12,906 nucleotides of DNA from Boseongicola sp. SB0675_bin_26 (GCA_009843725.1 VYCX01000270.1:1-12906); one strand, 5' to 3'; positions 1 through 6,828 are shown, counted from the stretch's first letter. The notes: generated by a model from the letters alone, not told the origin. A program made the numbers and translations.

Positions 1-54
1 AACCACCGACACGAGGATTTTCAGTCCACTGCTCTACCCCTGAGCTACCCGGGC
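1..54 (-). tRNA. tRNA-Phe (GAA), partial, 3' part outside window
   Basis: Read on the minus strand, the acceptor 5' strand GCCCGGG (54-48) is followed by TA, a D arm GCTC/GAGC (45-42 and 34-31), an anticodon loop CTGAAAA (24-18) with anticodon GAA at 22-20, a five-base variable loop and the start of the T arm (GGTGG, then TT). The T loop, the 3' acceptor strand and the CCA end lie beyond base 1. The anticodon stem GTGGA/TCCTC has a T-T opposition at tRNA positions 28/42. The identity as phenylalanine tRNA is clear from the anticodon and the overall sequence. Confidence 0.93.
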
Positions 55-90
55 AGGGATGGGGCGCTTGACGCTTGATCAGGTCGGTGC

Positions 91-119
91 CTTCTAATGT
101 CCGTGTCAGGGCCTGTCCA
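91..119 (-). promoter_or_regulatory. candidate sigma-70 promoter of tRNA-Phe
   Basis: On the minus strand, TGGACA (119-114; five of six to TTGACA) is separated by 17 bases from TAGAAG (96-91; four of six to TATAAT). Transcription would start near base 84, about 30 bases before the mature tRNA 5' end. It lies in the 83-bp gap between yacG and the tRNA, so the tRNA could be expressed independently of the upstream operon. This is a motif match only. Confidence 0.4.
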
Positions 120-137
120 GTGCATCGAGTCCAAAAT

Positions 138-323
138 CTAGTGCCGTGTCTCCCCGTCCTCCGAGGGCAGGCCGGAACCCTCGGACTCCTCAGGCAGATC
201 GTCGTCGCAGGGAACGGAATAGGCGCCGTTGAGCCAGCGCCACAGATCCAGGTCTGCGCAGCGCTTCGAGCAGAACGGGGCATAGCCCTCTTTCGCCGGC
301 TTCTGGCAAATGGGGCAGCTCAA
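138..323 (-). CDS. yacG: YacG-like zinc-binding protein (DNA gyrase inhibitor family), TTG start
   Basis: This small protein (61 residues from the TTG start) has the YacG pattern: CPIC at residues 3-6, then FCSKRC at 17-22, giving four cysteine zinc ligands (3, 6, 18, 22), followed by the family's DLDLWRWLNGAYSVP stretch and an acidic tail. E. coli YacG (about 65 residues) binds GyrB and inhibits gyrase; whether this homologue does so is inference. I chose the TTG at 323-321 because it overlaps the RNase E/G stop as TTGA, has GAGG seven bases upstream, and starts the protein right before the first zinc ligand as in the family. The only upstream ATG (392) would add 23 residues and overlap RNase E/G by 73 bp. 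It is the last gene of the infA-maf-RNase-yacG group. No terminator hairpin is evident after it. Confidence 0.88.
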   Translation of the reverse strand: MSCPICQKPAKEGYAPFCSKRCADLDLWRWLNGAYSVPCDDDLPEESEGSGLPSEDGETRH

Positions 324-1348
324 GTCACGACCTCGTGCAAGGGAAGGCGCTCGCGCCTGCGCAGGAACTCCATGTGACCTAGAGGCGTCCATCCCGCAAA
401 TGTCGTGTCAACCAGACACGCGCGAAACGCCGACTTCGCCGCATCCTCGACGCGGCGGCGATCTCGCTTCGCCAGCGGCGCAAGGTCAATCACGACCTGA
501 CCTCCCAGGCCGCGCAGGCGAAGTGCGCGCGGCAGGGCCCGAAGGGCCGCGAGATTCGCCTTGAGCCCGGCCGCTGTCGAGCCGCTCCCGGCAGAATTCA
601 CGTCCACGGCCACGAGGGCGCGGGTGGGTTCCACAACAAGCGATCCCTCGCCAAGCATGACGTGTGGAGACCGCAGCGCATCGATCATCTCGTCCGCTCC
701 GAACCGGGCAAAGCTGCCCGGCTTGTCGTCAAGGACACTTGATCGCGGCCAGTCCCGAAGCGCCAGCTCCGATGCCGAGAGACCGTCGAGAAGCCTCGCG
801 GCCTTGCCCGATCGCGACTCGTTCAGGACCTTGCCGGCAATGTCGGCCAGGCGGGCAATCTCTTCCCGGACGTCCGCGTCCTCTGCCGCGCCAGCCGCAG
901 TTCGCAGGACAACGCCCAGGCCGTCTGGAAGCTCGACTCCATCCAGGATCTCCCGAAGCGCCGCCCTGCGTCCCTGATCCATGATCGCCCTCGACATGTT
1001 TCGCCCGGGCGCGCCCGGAGTCAGCATCGCATGTCGACCCTTGAAGAGAACCCTCTGCGTCGCGGGAGCGGCCTTTTCCCGCTCGGCGTAGGTCGAAGCC
1101 TGCACGAGCACGGCTTCACCCTGGGCAATTCCCTTCGCGCCGCGAAGAAACAGCGGCCCGTCCGGCGTCTCGAGGATCATGCCCCCCTGCCCCTTCAAGG
1201 GCCGTCCAGCCTTCGCGCGGTAGACGGCGCCCGGACGCACCTGATCGTCCGGTGGGTCAAACAGAAGGTCGTCCAGTTCCCCGTCCACGATCATGGCCGC
1301 CGCCTGGCGTCCAAAGATCCGGTCCATGGCAATCACGCTGCCTTTCAT
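320..1348 (-). CDS. short-form ribonuclease E/G family protein
   Basis: At 342 residues this is a short RNase E/G protein of a type I associate with Rhodobacterales. Residues 39-100 look like a reduced S1-like RNA-binding region (LKGQGG at 51-56). The nuclease core follows: [13 protein letters not shown] at 240-252, whose D249 matches the catalytic aspartate of E. coli RNase E (D303), and [11 protein letters not shown] at 282-292, whose D288 matches the second (D346). RLRGLGGQ is also conserved. The chain ends soon after [13 protein letters not shown], so the cysteine zinc-link and C-terminal scaffold of full RNase E/G are absent. The likely role is endonucleolytic RNA processing or decay in the cytoplasm. 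The ATG start at 1348 overlaps the maf stop as ATGA, and MKGSVI fits the family N-terminus as I remember it. yacG overlaps its stop. Confidence 0.9.
   Translation of the reverse strand: MKGSVIAMDRIFGRQAAAMIVDGELDDLLFDPPDDQVRPGAVYRAKAGRPLKGQGGMILETPDGPLFLRGAKGIAQGEAVLVQASTYAEREKAAPATQRVLFKGRHAMLTPGAPGRNMSRAIMDQGRRAALREILDGVELPDGLGVVLRTAAGAAEDADVREEIARLADIAGKVLNESRSGKAARLLDGLSASELALRDWPRSSVLDDKPGSFARFGADEMIDALRSPHVMLGEGSLVVEPTRALVAVDVNSAGSGSTAAGLKANLAALRALPRALRLRGLGGQVVIDLAPLAKRDRRRVEDAAKSAFRACLVDTTFAGWTPLGHMEFLRRRERLPLHEVVT
331..334 (-). promoter_or_regulatory. ribosome binding site supporting the yacG TTG start
   Basis: GAGG on the minus strand lies seven bases before TTG at 323. It sits inside the last codons of the RNase E/G gene. 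It favours the TTG over the ATG at 392. Confidence 0.5.
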
Positions 1349-1935
1349 GGCCGACGCAGGACCGGGATGCCGGCAGCCGCCAGCAAACGCGCCGTTTCGT
1401 GTGCCGGCAATCCCATGATCGCCGTGTAGGATCCAGCGATCCAGGGGATGAACGCGCCCGCAGGGCCCTGTATTGCGTAGGCGCCCGCCTTCCCCTTCCA
1501 GTCCCCGGAATCAAGATACCCCATCAGGTCGTTCCGGCCCAGGCGCTGCATCCTGACCGAGCTGACCACGTCACGCATCCTCAGGCCATCGTCGGACAAG
1601 ACCGCAATTGCCGTATGGACCTTGTGACGCCGACCGGAAAGCAGACGCAGAAAGGTCTCTGCCTCATCGCGATCCTTGGGCTTGCCAAGTATGCGTCGCC
1701 CGACTGCCACGACTGTATCGGCTGCCAGCACGACCTCGCCGTCCGAGCGGGCGACGGACCTCGCTTTCTCTTCCGTCACGCGCAGGCAGTAGGTACGCGG
1801 CAGTTCGCCCACTCTCGGAGTCTCGTCGATGTCCGCGGGTCGCACGTCCTCCGGCGTGACGCCAAGTTGAGCGAGCACCTCAAGCCGCCTTTGCGAGGCC
1901 GACCCGAGAACAAGGCGCGGGTGCGAAGCGTTCAC
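1345..1935 (-). CDS. maf: Maf family nucleoside triphosphate pyrophosphatase
   Basis: Maf proteins hydrolyse non-canonical or excess nucleoside triphosphates to monophosphates, and some members influence septum formation. The 196-residue protein has the Maf signature LGSASQRR (10-17) for phosphate binding, the metal/catalytic segment [16 protein letters not shown] (71-86) with D73, [10 protein letters not shown] (100-109) and KAGAYAIQG (149-157), in family order and at normal length. The pattern resembles the YhdE (dTTP/UTP) branch, but the exact substrate cannot be fixed by eye. The start is a GTG at 1935 that overlaps the infA stop as GTGA, so translation is probably coupled to infA. Its own stop overlaps the RNase E/G start as ATGA. 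Confidence 0.95.
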   Translation of the reverse strand: MNASHPRLVLGSASQRRLEVLAQLGVTPEDVRPADIDETPRVGELPRTYCLRVTEEKARSVARSDGEVVLAADTVVAVGRRILGKPKDRDEAETFLRLLSGRRHKVHTAIAVLSDDGLRMRDVVSSVRMQRLGRNDLMGYLDSGDWKGKAGAYAIQGPAGAFIPWIAGSYTAIMGLPAHETARLLAAAGIPVLRRP

Positions 1936-2150
1936 TTGAACCGATAGTTGATCCGGCCCTTCGACAGATCGTACGGCGTCATTTCCACTTGTACCCGGTC
2001 GCCGGCAAGAACCCGGATTCGGTTCTTGCGCATCTTGCCTGCCGTATGCGCGATGATCTCATGGCCATTCTCAAGCTCGACCCGGAATGTCGCGTTCGGC
2101 AGGAGTTCCTTCACAACACCGGGAAATTCGAGCAATTCCTCTTTGGCCAT
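1932..2150 (-). CDS. infA: translation initiation factor IF-1
   Basis: The 72-residue protein begins [11 protein letters not shown] and contains [20 protein letters not shown] (22-41), [18 protein letters not shown] (45-62) and GRINYRFK at the end. This is the canonical single S1/OB-fold of IF-1, full length. IF-1 binds the 30S A site and works with IF-2 and IF-3 in initiator tRNA selection. The same frame is open for another 100 codons upstream, but the ATG at 2150 is certain: it has AGGAGG four bases before it and matches the family N-terminus exactly. A promoter candidate lies at 2191-2219. The stop overlaps the GTG start of maf. IF-1 is expected to be strongly expressed, which fits its own promoter and perfect ribosome binding site inside a longer gene run. 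Confidence 0.98.
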   Translation of the reverse strand: MAKEELLEFPGVVKELLPNATFRVELENGHEIIAHTAGKMRKNRIRVLAGDRVQVEMTPYDLSKGRINYRFK

Positions 2151-2154
2151 GATT

Positions 2155-2160
2155 CCTCCT
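2155..2160 (-). promoter_or_regulatory. strong Shine-Dalgarno of infA (decides the start)
   Basis: Perfect AGGAGG on the minus strand, four bases before the ATG at 2150. It settles the 72-residue IF-1 start against the longer upstream open frame. Confidence 0.8.
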
Positions 2161-2169
2161 GTCTTGACT

Positions 2170-2184
2170 GCCTGACCGTCAGGC
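2170..2184 (-). repeat. 7-bp perfect inverted repeat in the infA leader
   Basis: GCCTGAC (2170-2176) and GTCAGGC (2178-2184) are perfect reverse complements around one central base. The repeat lies between the candidate -10 box of infA (2191-2196) and the Shine-Dalgarno sequence, at or just after the expected transcription start. The one-base centre makes an RNA hairpin unlikely, because the inner pairs would have to open. It looks more like a binding site for a dimeric regulator, though chance cannot be excluded. Confidence 0.4.
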
Positions 2185-2190
2185 GCGGCG

Positions 2191-2219
2191 ACTATGTGTG
2201 GCGACCGGGCGCGAATCAA
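2191..2219 (-). promoter_or_regulatory. candidate sigma-70 promoter of infA
   Basis: On the minus strand, TTGATT (2219-2214; four of six to TTGACA, preceded by C as in many alphaproteobacterial promoters) is followed after exactly 17 bases by CATAGT (2196-2191; four of six to TATAAT). Transcription would start near 2184, about 34 bases before the infA ATG. It lies in the 142-bp gap after the phosphatase gene, so infA-maf-RNase-yacG can form their own unit. Confidence 0.5.
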
Positions 2220-2292
2220 GCCCCAAATCGCAAGATTGCCGGAGAGACCGCTCCCAACCCTGGAAGTCGGAGCCATGCGAAGCGGTCCATGG

Positions 2293-2766
2293 TCATGCAG
2301 TCGTGCCCGTCCGCGAAACCGTGGGAGGACCGAACCTTTCAAGCATCCGCGTCCTGATCTGGTCGCGCGTCTCGCGATAGCTCTTGAGCTTCTCGTCTCT
2401 CGCCTCGCCAAGCCCGGTGGGATCCAGCACCGGCCAGTACTCCACTTCAAGATGAAAGTACCTGGTCAGTTCCAGGGCCCTTCTCTGCGAGGCCGGGCTC
2501 AACGCGACGACAAGGTCGAACGCTGCCAGGTCGTCGCCCCATTCCTGCATTTCGTCGAAGCTTCGCGAGCGATGGCGGGCAAGCTCGATGCCAATTTCCT
2601 CGCACACGGCGATAGAGAACCCGTCAATCTCCATGTCGTTGTAGACGCCTGCGGACTGCACGTAGATTTCCTGGCCGTAATACTTCTTCATCATTCCCTC
2701 GGCCATGGGCGAACGCACCGCATTGTGATCGCAGCAAAAGAGGACCGACGTGGGGTGGTCCGCCAC
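2293..2766 (-). CDS. low-molecular-weight phosphotyrosine phosphatase family protein
   Basis: The 157-residue protein opens with the P-loop of low-molecular-weight phosphatases: [16 protein letters not shown], with nucleophile C12, CX5R arginine R18 and S19. The likely general acid is D115 in WPVLDPTG (111-118). Length and motif spacing match the family, which includes tyrosine phosphatases and thioredoxin-type arsenate reductases; with no other resistance gene nearby I favour a phosphatase. Cytoplasmic, with no signal or membrane segment. The GTG start at 2766 has GGAG nine bases upstream and lies four bases after the UPF0262 stop, so the two genes are very likely cotranscribed. The P-loop begins at residue 12, as usual, which supports the start. 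Its physiological substrate is unknown. Confidence 0.9.
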   Translation of the reverse strand: MADHPTSVLFCCDHNAVRSPMAEGMMKKYYGQEIYVQSAGVYNDMEIDGFSIAVCEEIGIELARHRSRSFDEMQEWGDDLAAFDLVVALSPASQRRALELTRYFHLEVEYWPVLDPTGLGEARDEKLKSYRETRDQIRTRMLERFGPPTVSRTGTTA

Positions 2767-2770
2767 CGGG

Positions 2771-3250
2771 TCAGGCTCCGAAGTGGAGAACGCAGATCAA
2801 GGTGAACAGGCGACGCGCAGTGTCGATGTCAAGTTCGACCTTGCCGTCAAGACGTTCCTCAAGAATGCGCGCGCCTTCGTTGTGAATGCCTCGCCTCGCC
2901 ATGTCGATCGCCTCGATCTGGCCTGGAGGAAGCCGCTTGACCGCATCGAAATAGCTCTCGCAGATCTGGTAGTAGTCCTTCACGACCTGGCGAAACGGTC
3001 CCAGGGAGAGGCGGAATTCGACAGCGGGCTTGCCCGATTCCGTGCGAACGTCAAAGACAAGAAGCCGGTCATAGATGGCCAGCTGAAGTCGATAGGGTCC
3101 CGTGGGCGCCTTTCGCGCGTCCGACGCCATGAGCGTGAACGAATTATCCTCCAGCAGATCGAAGATCGCGACCCGACGCTCCTGCTCGATCTCCGGCGTC
3201 GGCGGCGGAAGCGCGCTGTCGTCAATCTCTATGTGCACGATCCGGGACAT
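2771..3250 (-). CDS. UPF0262 family protein
   Basis: A 159-residue protein starting MSRIVHIEIDDSALPPPTPE and containing EQERRVAIFDLLEDN, GPYRLQLAIYDRLLVFDV and YYQICESYFDAVKRL, which I recognise as UPF0262, an alphaproteobacterial family of unknown function. It is charged and soluble-looking, with no signal peptide or membrane segment. I start it at the ATG at 3250, where the family sequence begins. The frame stays open upstream to 3556, with another ATG at 3427, but that extension does not resemble the family. It sits four bases before the phosphatase gene and after hisD. The constant company of a phosphatase suggests a shared role, but that is only inference. Confidence 0.9.
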   Translation of the reverse strand: MSRIVHIEIDDSALPPPTPEIEQERRVAIFDLLEDNSFTLMASDARKAPTGPYRLQLAIYDRLLVFDVRTESGKPAVEFRLSLGPFRQVVKDYYQICESYFDAVKRLPPGQIEAIDMARRGIHNEGARILEERLDGKVELDIDTARRLFTLICVLHFGA

Positions 3251-3566
3251 GTTGGCCGAGATACGGGAAGCACCGGCTTTTTCAATAGGAAACCAACCGG
3301 AACCCGTGTTCGGCACTCCCGAGCATGGCGATCGCACCAAGCGGCCGGCGCCAAGTCTGGCGGGCAGAATGCGCACAGGGACATGCCACCAGGTGAACTG
3401 GTCATGCCGACCGGTTCGGGCCTTCATGCGACATCGTGGCACTTTGGCAGTCGCAGCGCCTCGTGCAGCAACAGCGAGTCCCGTATGATCGGCAACTGGC
3501 AGGCGATGGTCCGCCACCAAGCCTTCAGGCAAGCGGGAATCCCGTCCGCCCGCCAACCCTGCCGCA
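3251..3566 (-). other. 316-bp gap between hisD and UPF0262, no recognised gene
   Basis: No recognisable protein or RNA gene was found here. The UPF0262 frame is open across almost all of it (up to 3556), and a plus-strand frame is open too, as happens by chance in GC-rich DNA. Neither translation resembles a known family, and no ATG shows a good ribosome binding site. A weak promoter-like pair lies at the right place for UPF0262: TTGAAA (3285-3280), 16 bases, TATCTC (3263-3258) on the minus strand. That would put the transcript start next to the UPF0262 ATG. No terminator hairpin with a T run follows hisD. Confidence 0.5.
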
Positions 3567-4868
3567 CTATCGGTTCAACCGGTCCAGCCTGGAACTGACG
3601 CTCAACCCATGCGCCTGAAGCCGCTCGCCTTCCGCGAGCGTCACCGCCGCAGGACCGATCTCCCGAAGTGCCTCGGGGGTCATCTGCGCCAGCGTCGTGC
3701 GTTTCATGAAGTCGAGAACCGACAGGCCGGAGGAAAAACGTGCCGTGCGTGCGGTCGGCAAGACATGGTTCGGACCTCCGACATAATCGCCGATCGCCTC
3801 GGGCGTCCACGCGCCGAGAAAGATTGCCCCGGCGTGCCTTATGTTCGAGATCAATGGCTCAGGGTCGCTGACGCAGAGTTCCAGATGCTCCGGGGCAATG
3901 TCGTCTGCCAATGCAGCCGCCTCTCCCAGGTCCTGCACCAGAATGACCGCACCGTTCCGCTCCCAGCTCGCGGCCGCGATGTCCCGCCTGTCGAGCAGCT
4001 TCAGATGCTCCGCGATTGATTCGAGCACGAGTTCGGCCAGCGTTGGATCGGTCGTTATCAGGATGGCCTGCGCACTTTCGTCATGCTCCGCCTGGCTCAG
4101 CAGGTCGAGCGCGATCCAGTTCGGATCATTTGACTTGTCCGCGATGACGAGGATCTCCGACGGGCCTGCAATCATGTCGATGCCGACCTGCCCGAAGACC
4201 TGCCGCTTTGCCGCAGCCACGTAAGCGTTGCCGGGCCCGGTGATCTTGTCGACGGGCACGACGGTGTCCGTTCCATAGGCAAGGGCGGCAACGGCCTGGG
4301 CGCCCCCGAGCCTGTGGATCGTATCGATGCCGGACAGCCTTGCGGCCATGAGCACCAGCGGGCTGAGTTTTCCGTGCGGCGCCGGCACGGTCATGACCAG
4401 ACGCTCGACACCAGCGACCTGCGCCGGGATGGCATTCATCAGGACCGACGACGGATAGCTCGCCTGCCCGCCCGGCACGTAGAGTCCCGCCGATTTCACG
4501 GGCGACCAGCGCCAGCCAAGCGTTGCGCCGGCTTCGTCGGTCCAAAGCGCATCTTCCGGTCGCTGCCGCTCGTGATACGCGCGGATGCGCGATGCAGCGA
4601 GCTGCAGCGCCTCGCGCTCGTGCGAACCAATCCCCGAAATCGCGGTCTCGACTTCCTCCTCGGAAACGGTGAATTCGTCCGGCTCCAGCTCCAGATCATC
4701 ATACTTTGCGGTGAGTTCCACCAAGGCCTCGTCACCACGCGCACGCACGTCGGCAATGATCCCTGCCACCACCTGATTCACGTCCGGCGCGTCCTCGCGC
4801 TTCAAGGAGAGGAGCGCACGAAACCTGCTTTCGAACTCCGGATCCGTCGTGTTCAGAAAATGCGCCAT
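3567..4868 (-). CDS. hisD: histidinol dehydrogenase
   Basis: HisD carries out the last two steps of histidine synthesis, oxidising L-histidinol to L-histidine with two NAD+ and one zinc per active site. The 433-residue protein matches the usual length and carries the full set of signature segments: KITGPGNAYVAAAKR (208-222), GIDMIAGPSE (229-238), LLSQAEHDESAQ (257-268) with zinc ligands Q259 and H262, IAPEHLEL (325-331 region) with catalytic E327 and H328, IGDYVGGPNHVLPT (359-372) with zinc ligand D361, and H420 near the end. All catalytic residues are present. The ATG at 4868 has AGAGG six bases upstream. It follows the DUF2948 gene by 60 bp in the murA operon and is far from hisA. Confidence 0.98.
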   Translation of the reverse strand: MAHFLNTTDPEFESRFRALLSLKREDAPDVNQVVAGIIADVRARGDEALVELTAKYDDLELEPDEFTVSEEEVETAISGIGSHEREALQLAASRIRAYHERQRPEDALWTDEAGATLGWRWSPVKSAGLYVPGGQASYPSSVLMNAIPAQVAGVERLVMTVPAPHGKLSPLVLMAARLSGIDTIHRLGGAQAVAALAYGTDTVVPVDKITGPGNAYVAAAKRQVFGQVGIDMIAGPSEILVIADKSNDPNWIALDLLSQAEHDESAQAILITTDPTLAELVLESIAEHLKLLDRRDIAAASWERNGAVILVQDLGEAAALADDIAPEHLELCVSDPEPLISNIRHAGAIFLGAWTPEAIGDYVGGPNHVLPTARTARFSSGLSVLDFMKRTTLAQMTPEALREIGPAAVTLAEGERLQAHGLSVSSRLDRLNR

Positions 4869-4928
4869 TGAAGACCTCTTGCCGACTCATAGCTGCATGC
4901 AACGGCGCGCTCCAGCCCGGGTCCGATG

Positions 4929-5411
4929 TCACTCCGGGTGCTCGGGCGTTCGTTGAGAGGGCGCCTCATAAGTGCATGTGACATCCTGCAACGTGACGTT
5001 GATTGCCTCGACCTCAACTTCGACAGCCGCGTCACCCGCAAAAGTCAGCACGACGCGACCCATCCCGTCCCCGTCAGGCTGGAAGCTGAGCATCAACAAG
5101 GACAGCACGATGTCCTGCGAAACTTCCGGCGCCGGCGCCTGCCGCCTGACAGCGACCACATCGTCCACCGCGAGAACAGCCTGCACACGCTCGAGATGCA
5201 GGTCGCGTTGATCGCTCTCCTGCACGGCTTCCCAGCGGAAACGATTGATCAGGCACGCAAATCGCCGTCTCTTGTGGTCCCAGGTCATCTCGCTGGCCGG
5301 CAGGACCGCGTCCTGGGCAAGCGCGGAGACGATCTGCAGGTCCTCGACGTCATCCGCACGCAGCCTCAGCGGCCGTTCCGAACCTCCCTGGACACTCGCG
5401 GCGCTCGCCAT
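4929..5411 (-). CDS. DUF2948 family protein
   Basis: This 160-residue protein contains RLRADDVEDLQIVSALAQDA, WDHKRRRFACLINRFRWE, ERVQAVLAVDDV and a C-terminal stretch with AVEVEVEAINVTLQDVTC. I recognise it as DUF2948, a family of unknown function that commonly sits between murA and hisD in alphaproteobacteria. It is mostly predicted beta strands plus acidic segments, without signal peptide or membrane helix, so likely cytoplasmic. I start it at the ATG at 5411, which overlaps the murA stop as TGATG. A TTG one codon upstream (5414) would also be in frame. The overlap implies coupling to murA translation. No catalytic motif is evident. Confidence 0.88.
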   Translation of the reverse strand: MASAASVQGGSERPLRLRADDVEDLQIVSALAQDAVLPASEMTWDHKRRRFACLINRFRWEAVQESDQRDLHLERVQAVLAVDDVVAVRRQAPAPEVSQDIVLSLLMLSFQPDGDGMGRVVLTFAGDAAVEVEVEAINVTLQDVTCTYEAPSQRTPEHPE

Positions 5412-6676
5412 CAATTCTGGATCCTCTCGATCTTCGCACCCACCGAACCCAGCTTCTCCTCCACGTGCTCATACCCCCGGTCCAGGTGGTAGACACGGTT
5501 GACCACAGTCTCGTCCTCAGCGCCAAGACCCGCCAGGATCAGCGACACCGAAGCACGAAGATCCGTTGCCATGACAGGAGCGCCTTTCAAGCGTTCGACT
5601 CCGGTAACCGTCGCCGTCCCGCCCCGCACGTCAATGTCAGCGCCCATGCGCATCAACTCCGGCGCATGCATGAAACGGTTTTCGAAGATTGTCTCTTCGA
5701 GCCTGCTCACGCCATCCGCGATGCACAGCAGCGCCATCATCTGCGCCTGCAAGTCGGTCGGAAACCCAGGATACGGCGCGGTCTTGACGTTGATCGGGCG
5801 GATGCGATCGTTTCCGCGTGCCACCCTGATCCCGCGCCCCGTTTCCTCGACCGATACCCCAGCCTCCTCAAGCCTTTCCGCGACGGTGCTGACAAGCTCC
5901 ATCCGCCCACCGAGGCACTCCACCTCGCCACCGCAGACTGCAGGGGCCATCATGTAGGTCCCAAGCTCAATCCGGTCGGCAATCACCGTGTGCCTGGCGC
6001 CTCCAAGCCGGCTTGCGCCTTCAATGGTGATGGTCGACGTGCCAGCACCCTCGATCCTCGCGCCCATCGCCGTCAGGCATTCAGCGAGATCCACGATCTC
6101 GGGCTCGCAGGCCGCGTTCTCGATGACCGTCGTGCCCTTGGCGAGCGTAGCAGCCATCAGGACATTTTCGGTCGCGCCGACGCTCGCAATCCTTAGCGTC
6201 AGCTTCGCGCCCTTCAATCCCGTTGGTGCTGTTGCGTGCAGATATCCTTCCTTCAGCTCGATCCTTGCGCCCAGAGCCTCAAGCGCAGCGATGTGTACAT
6301 CCATCGGGCGCGCTCCGATGGCGCATCCCCCGGGCAAGGAAACCGTTGCCTGACCCTCGCGCGCAAGAAGCGGGCCAAGCACAAGGTTCGACGCGCGCAT
6401 TTTCCGCACGATGTCATACTCCGCCCTCGTGGAAACCGGGCCGCTGGAAGACATGGTGATGACCTTGCCATCTTCGGAAGCCTGGACATGCACCCCCAGA
6501 GATCGCAGCAGAAGGCTCATCGCGTCTATGTCCGACAGGCGCGGTGCGTTCATCAAGACCAGGGGATCTTCTGTCAGCAATGTCGCCGGCATCAATGCCA
6601 GGCACGAGTTCTTTGCGCCCGCGATCGGAATCTGGCCGTTGAGCCTGACGCCTCCAGTAACGACTATGGAATCCAT
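5411..6676 (-). CDS. murA: UDP-N-acetylglucosamine 1-carboxyvinyltransferase
   Basis: MurA transfers enolpyruvate from phosphoenolpyruvate to UDP-GlcNAc, the first committed step of peptidoglycan synthesis, in the cytoplasm. The 421-residue protein is full length. It shows GAKNS with K22 and N23 (substrate binding), [12 protein letters not shown] (113-124) with catalytic C118 (the residue alkylated by fosfomycin), FPTDLQAQM (305-313) with catalytic D308, and [20 protein letters not shown] (394-413) with R400. Having Cys rather than Asp at 118 is the fosfomycin-sensitive form by family knowledge. The ATG at 6676 shares its A with the TAA stop of the small upstream gene (TAATG). Its stop in turn overlaps the DUF2948 start. 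Confidence 0.98.
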   Translation of the reverse strand: MDSIVVTGGVRLNGQIPIAGAKNSCLALMPATLLTEDPLVLMNAPRLSDIDAMSLLLRSLGVHVQASEDGKVITMSSSGPVSTRAEYDIVRKMRASNLVLGPLLAREGQATVSLPGGCAIGARPMDVHIAALEALGARIELKEGYLHATAPTGLKGAKLTLRIASVGATENVLMAATLAKGTTVIENAACEPEIVDLAECLTAMGARIEGAGTSTITIEGASRLGGARHTVIADRIELGTYMMAPAVCGGEVECLGGRMELVSTVAERLEEAGVSVEETGRGIRVARGNDRIRPINVKTAPYPGFPTDLQAQMMALLCIADGVSRLEETIFENRFMHAPELMRMGADIDVRGGTATVTGVERLKGAPVMATDLRASVSLILAGLGAEDETVVNRVYHLDRGYEHVEEKLGSVGAKIERIQN

Positions 6677-6828
6677 TATTCTGCCTGCCCCTCGGTCTTC
6701 ACCTTGTCCTTCCGTGCCCGTGCCTGAGCCTTGCGCCTCTTCAGATTGGCCCTGAGCGCCGCCTTAAGGCGGTCCGCTCGGGCTTGAACCCGCCTGCGCT
6801 CGCTTCCGGAAGGTGCCTTTCCGCCCAT
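6676..6828 (-). CDS. 50-residue very basic conserved-type small protein upstream of murA
   Basis: A short open frame (ATG at 6828, TAA at 6676) encodes 50 residues, about a third of them Lys or Arg, with the core [20 protein letters not shown] (20-39). It should form a basic amphipathic helix, with no cysteines, signal peptide or membrane segment. An in-frame TAA lies five codons upstream of the ATG, so this is the only ATG start. The stop overlaps the murA ATG as TAATG, which is strong evidence of real coupling rather than a chance frame. I recall similar small basic proteins with an AL(R/K)ANL(K/R)RRKAQAR-like core ahead of murA in other alphaproteobacteria, usually annotated as hypothetical. 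The charge suggests nucleic acid or ribosome binding, but no function is known to me. Confidence 0.8.
   Translation of the reverse strand: MGGKAPSGSERRRVQARADRLKAALRANLKRRKAQARARKDKVKTEGQAE

Noticed and set aside
1932..2450. 172-residue frame containing IF-1 with a 100-residue N-terminal extension
   Set aside because: The extension does not resemble any family, the IF-1 start has a perfect AGGAGG, and a promoter candidate lies inside the extension.
2750..3598. 282-residue plus-strand frame antisense to UPF0262 and the following gap
   Set aside because: It is antisense to a recognised conserved family, with no known domain in its translation; a chance frame in GC-rich DNA.
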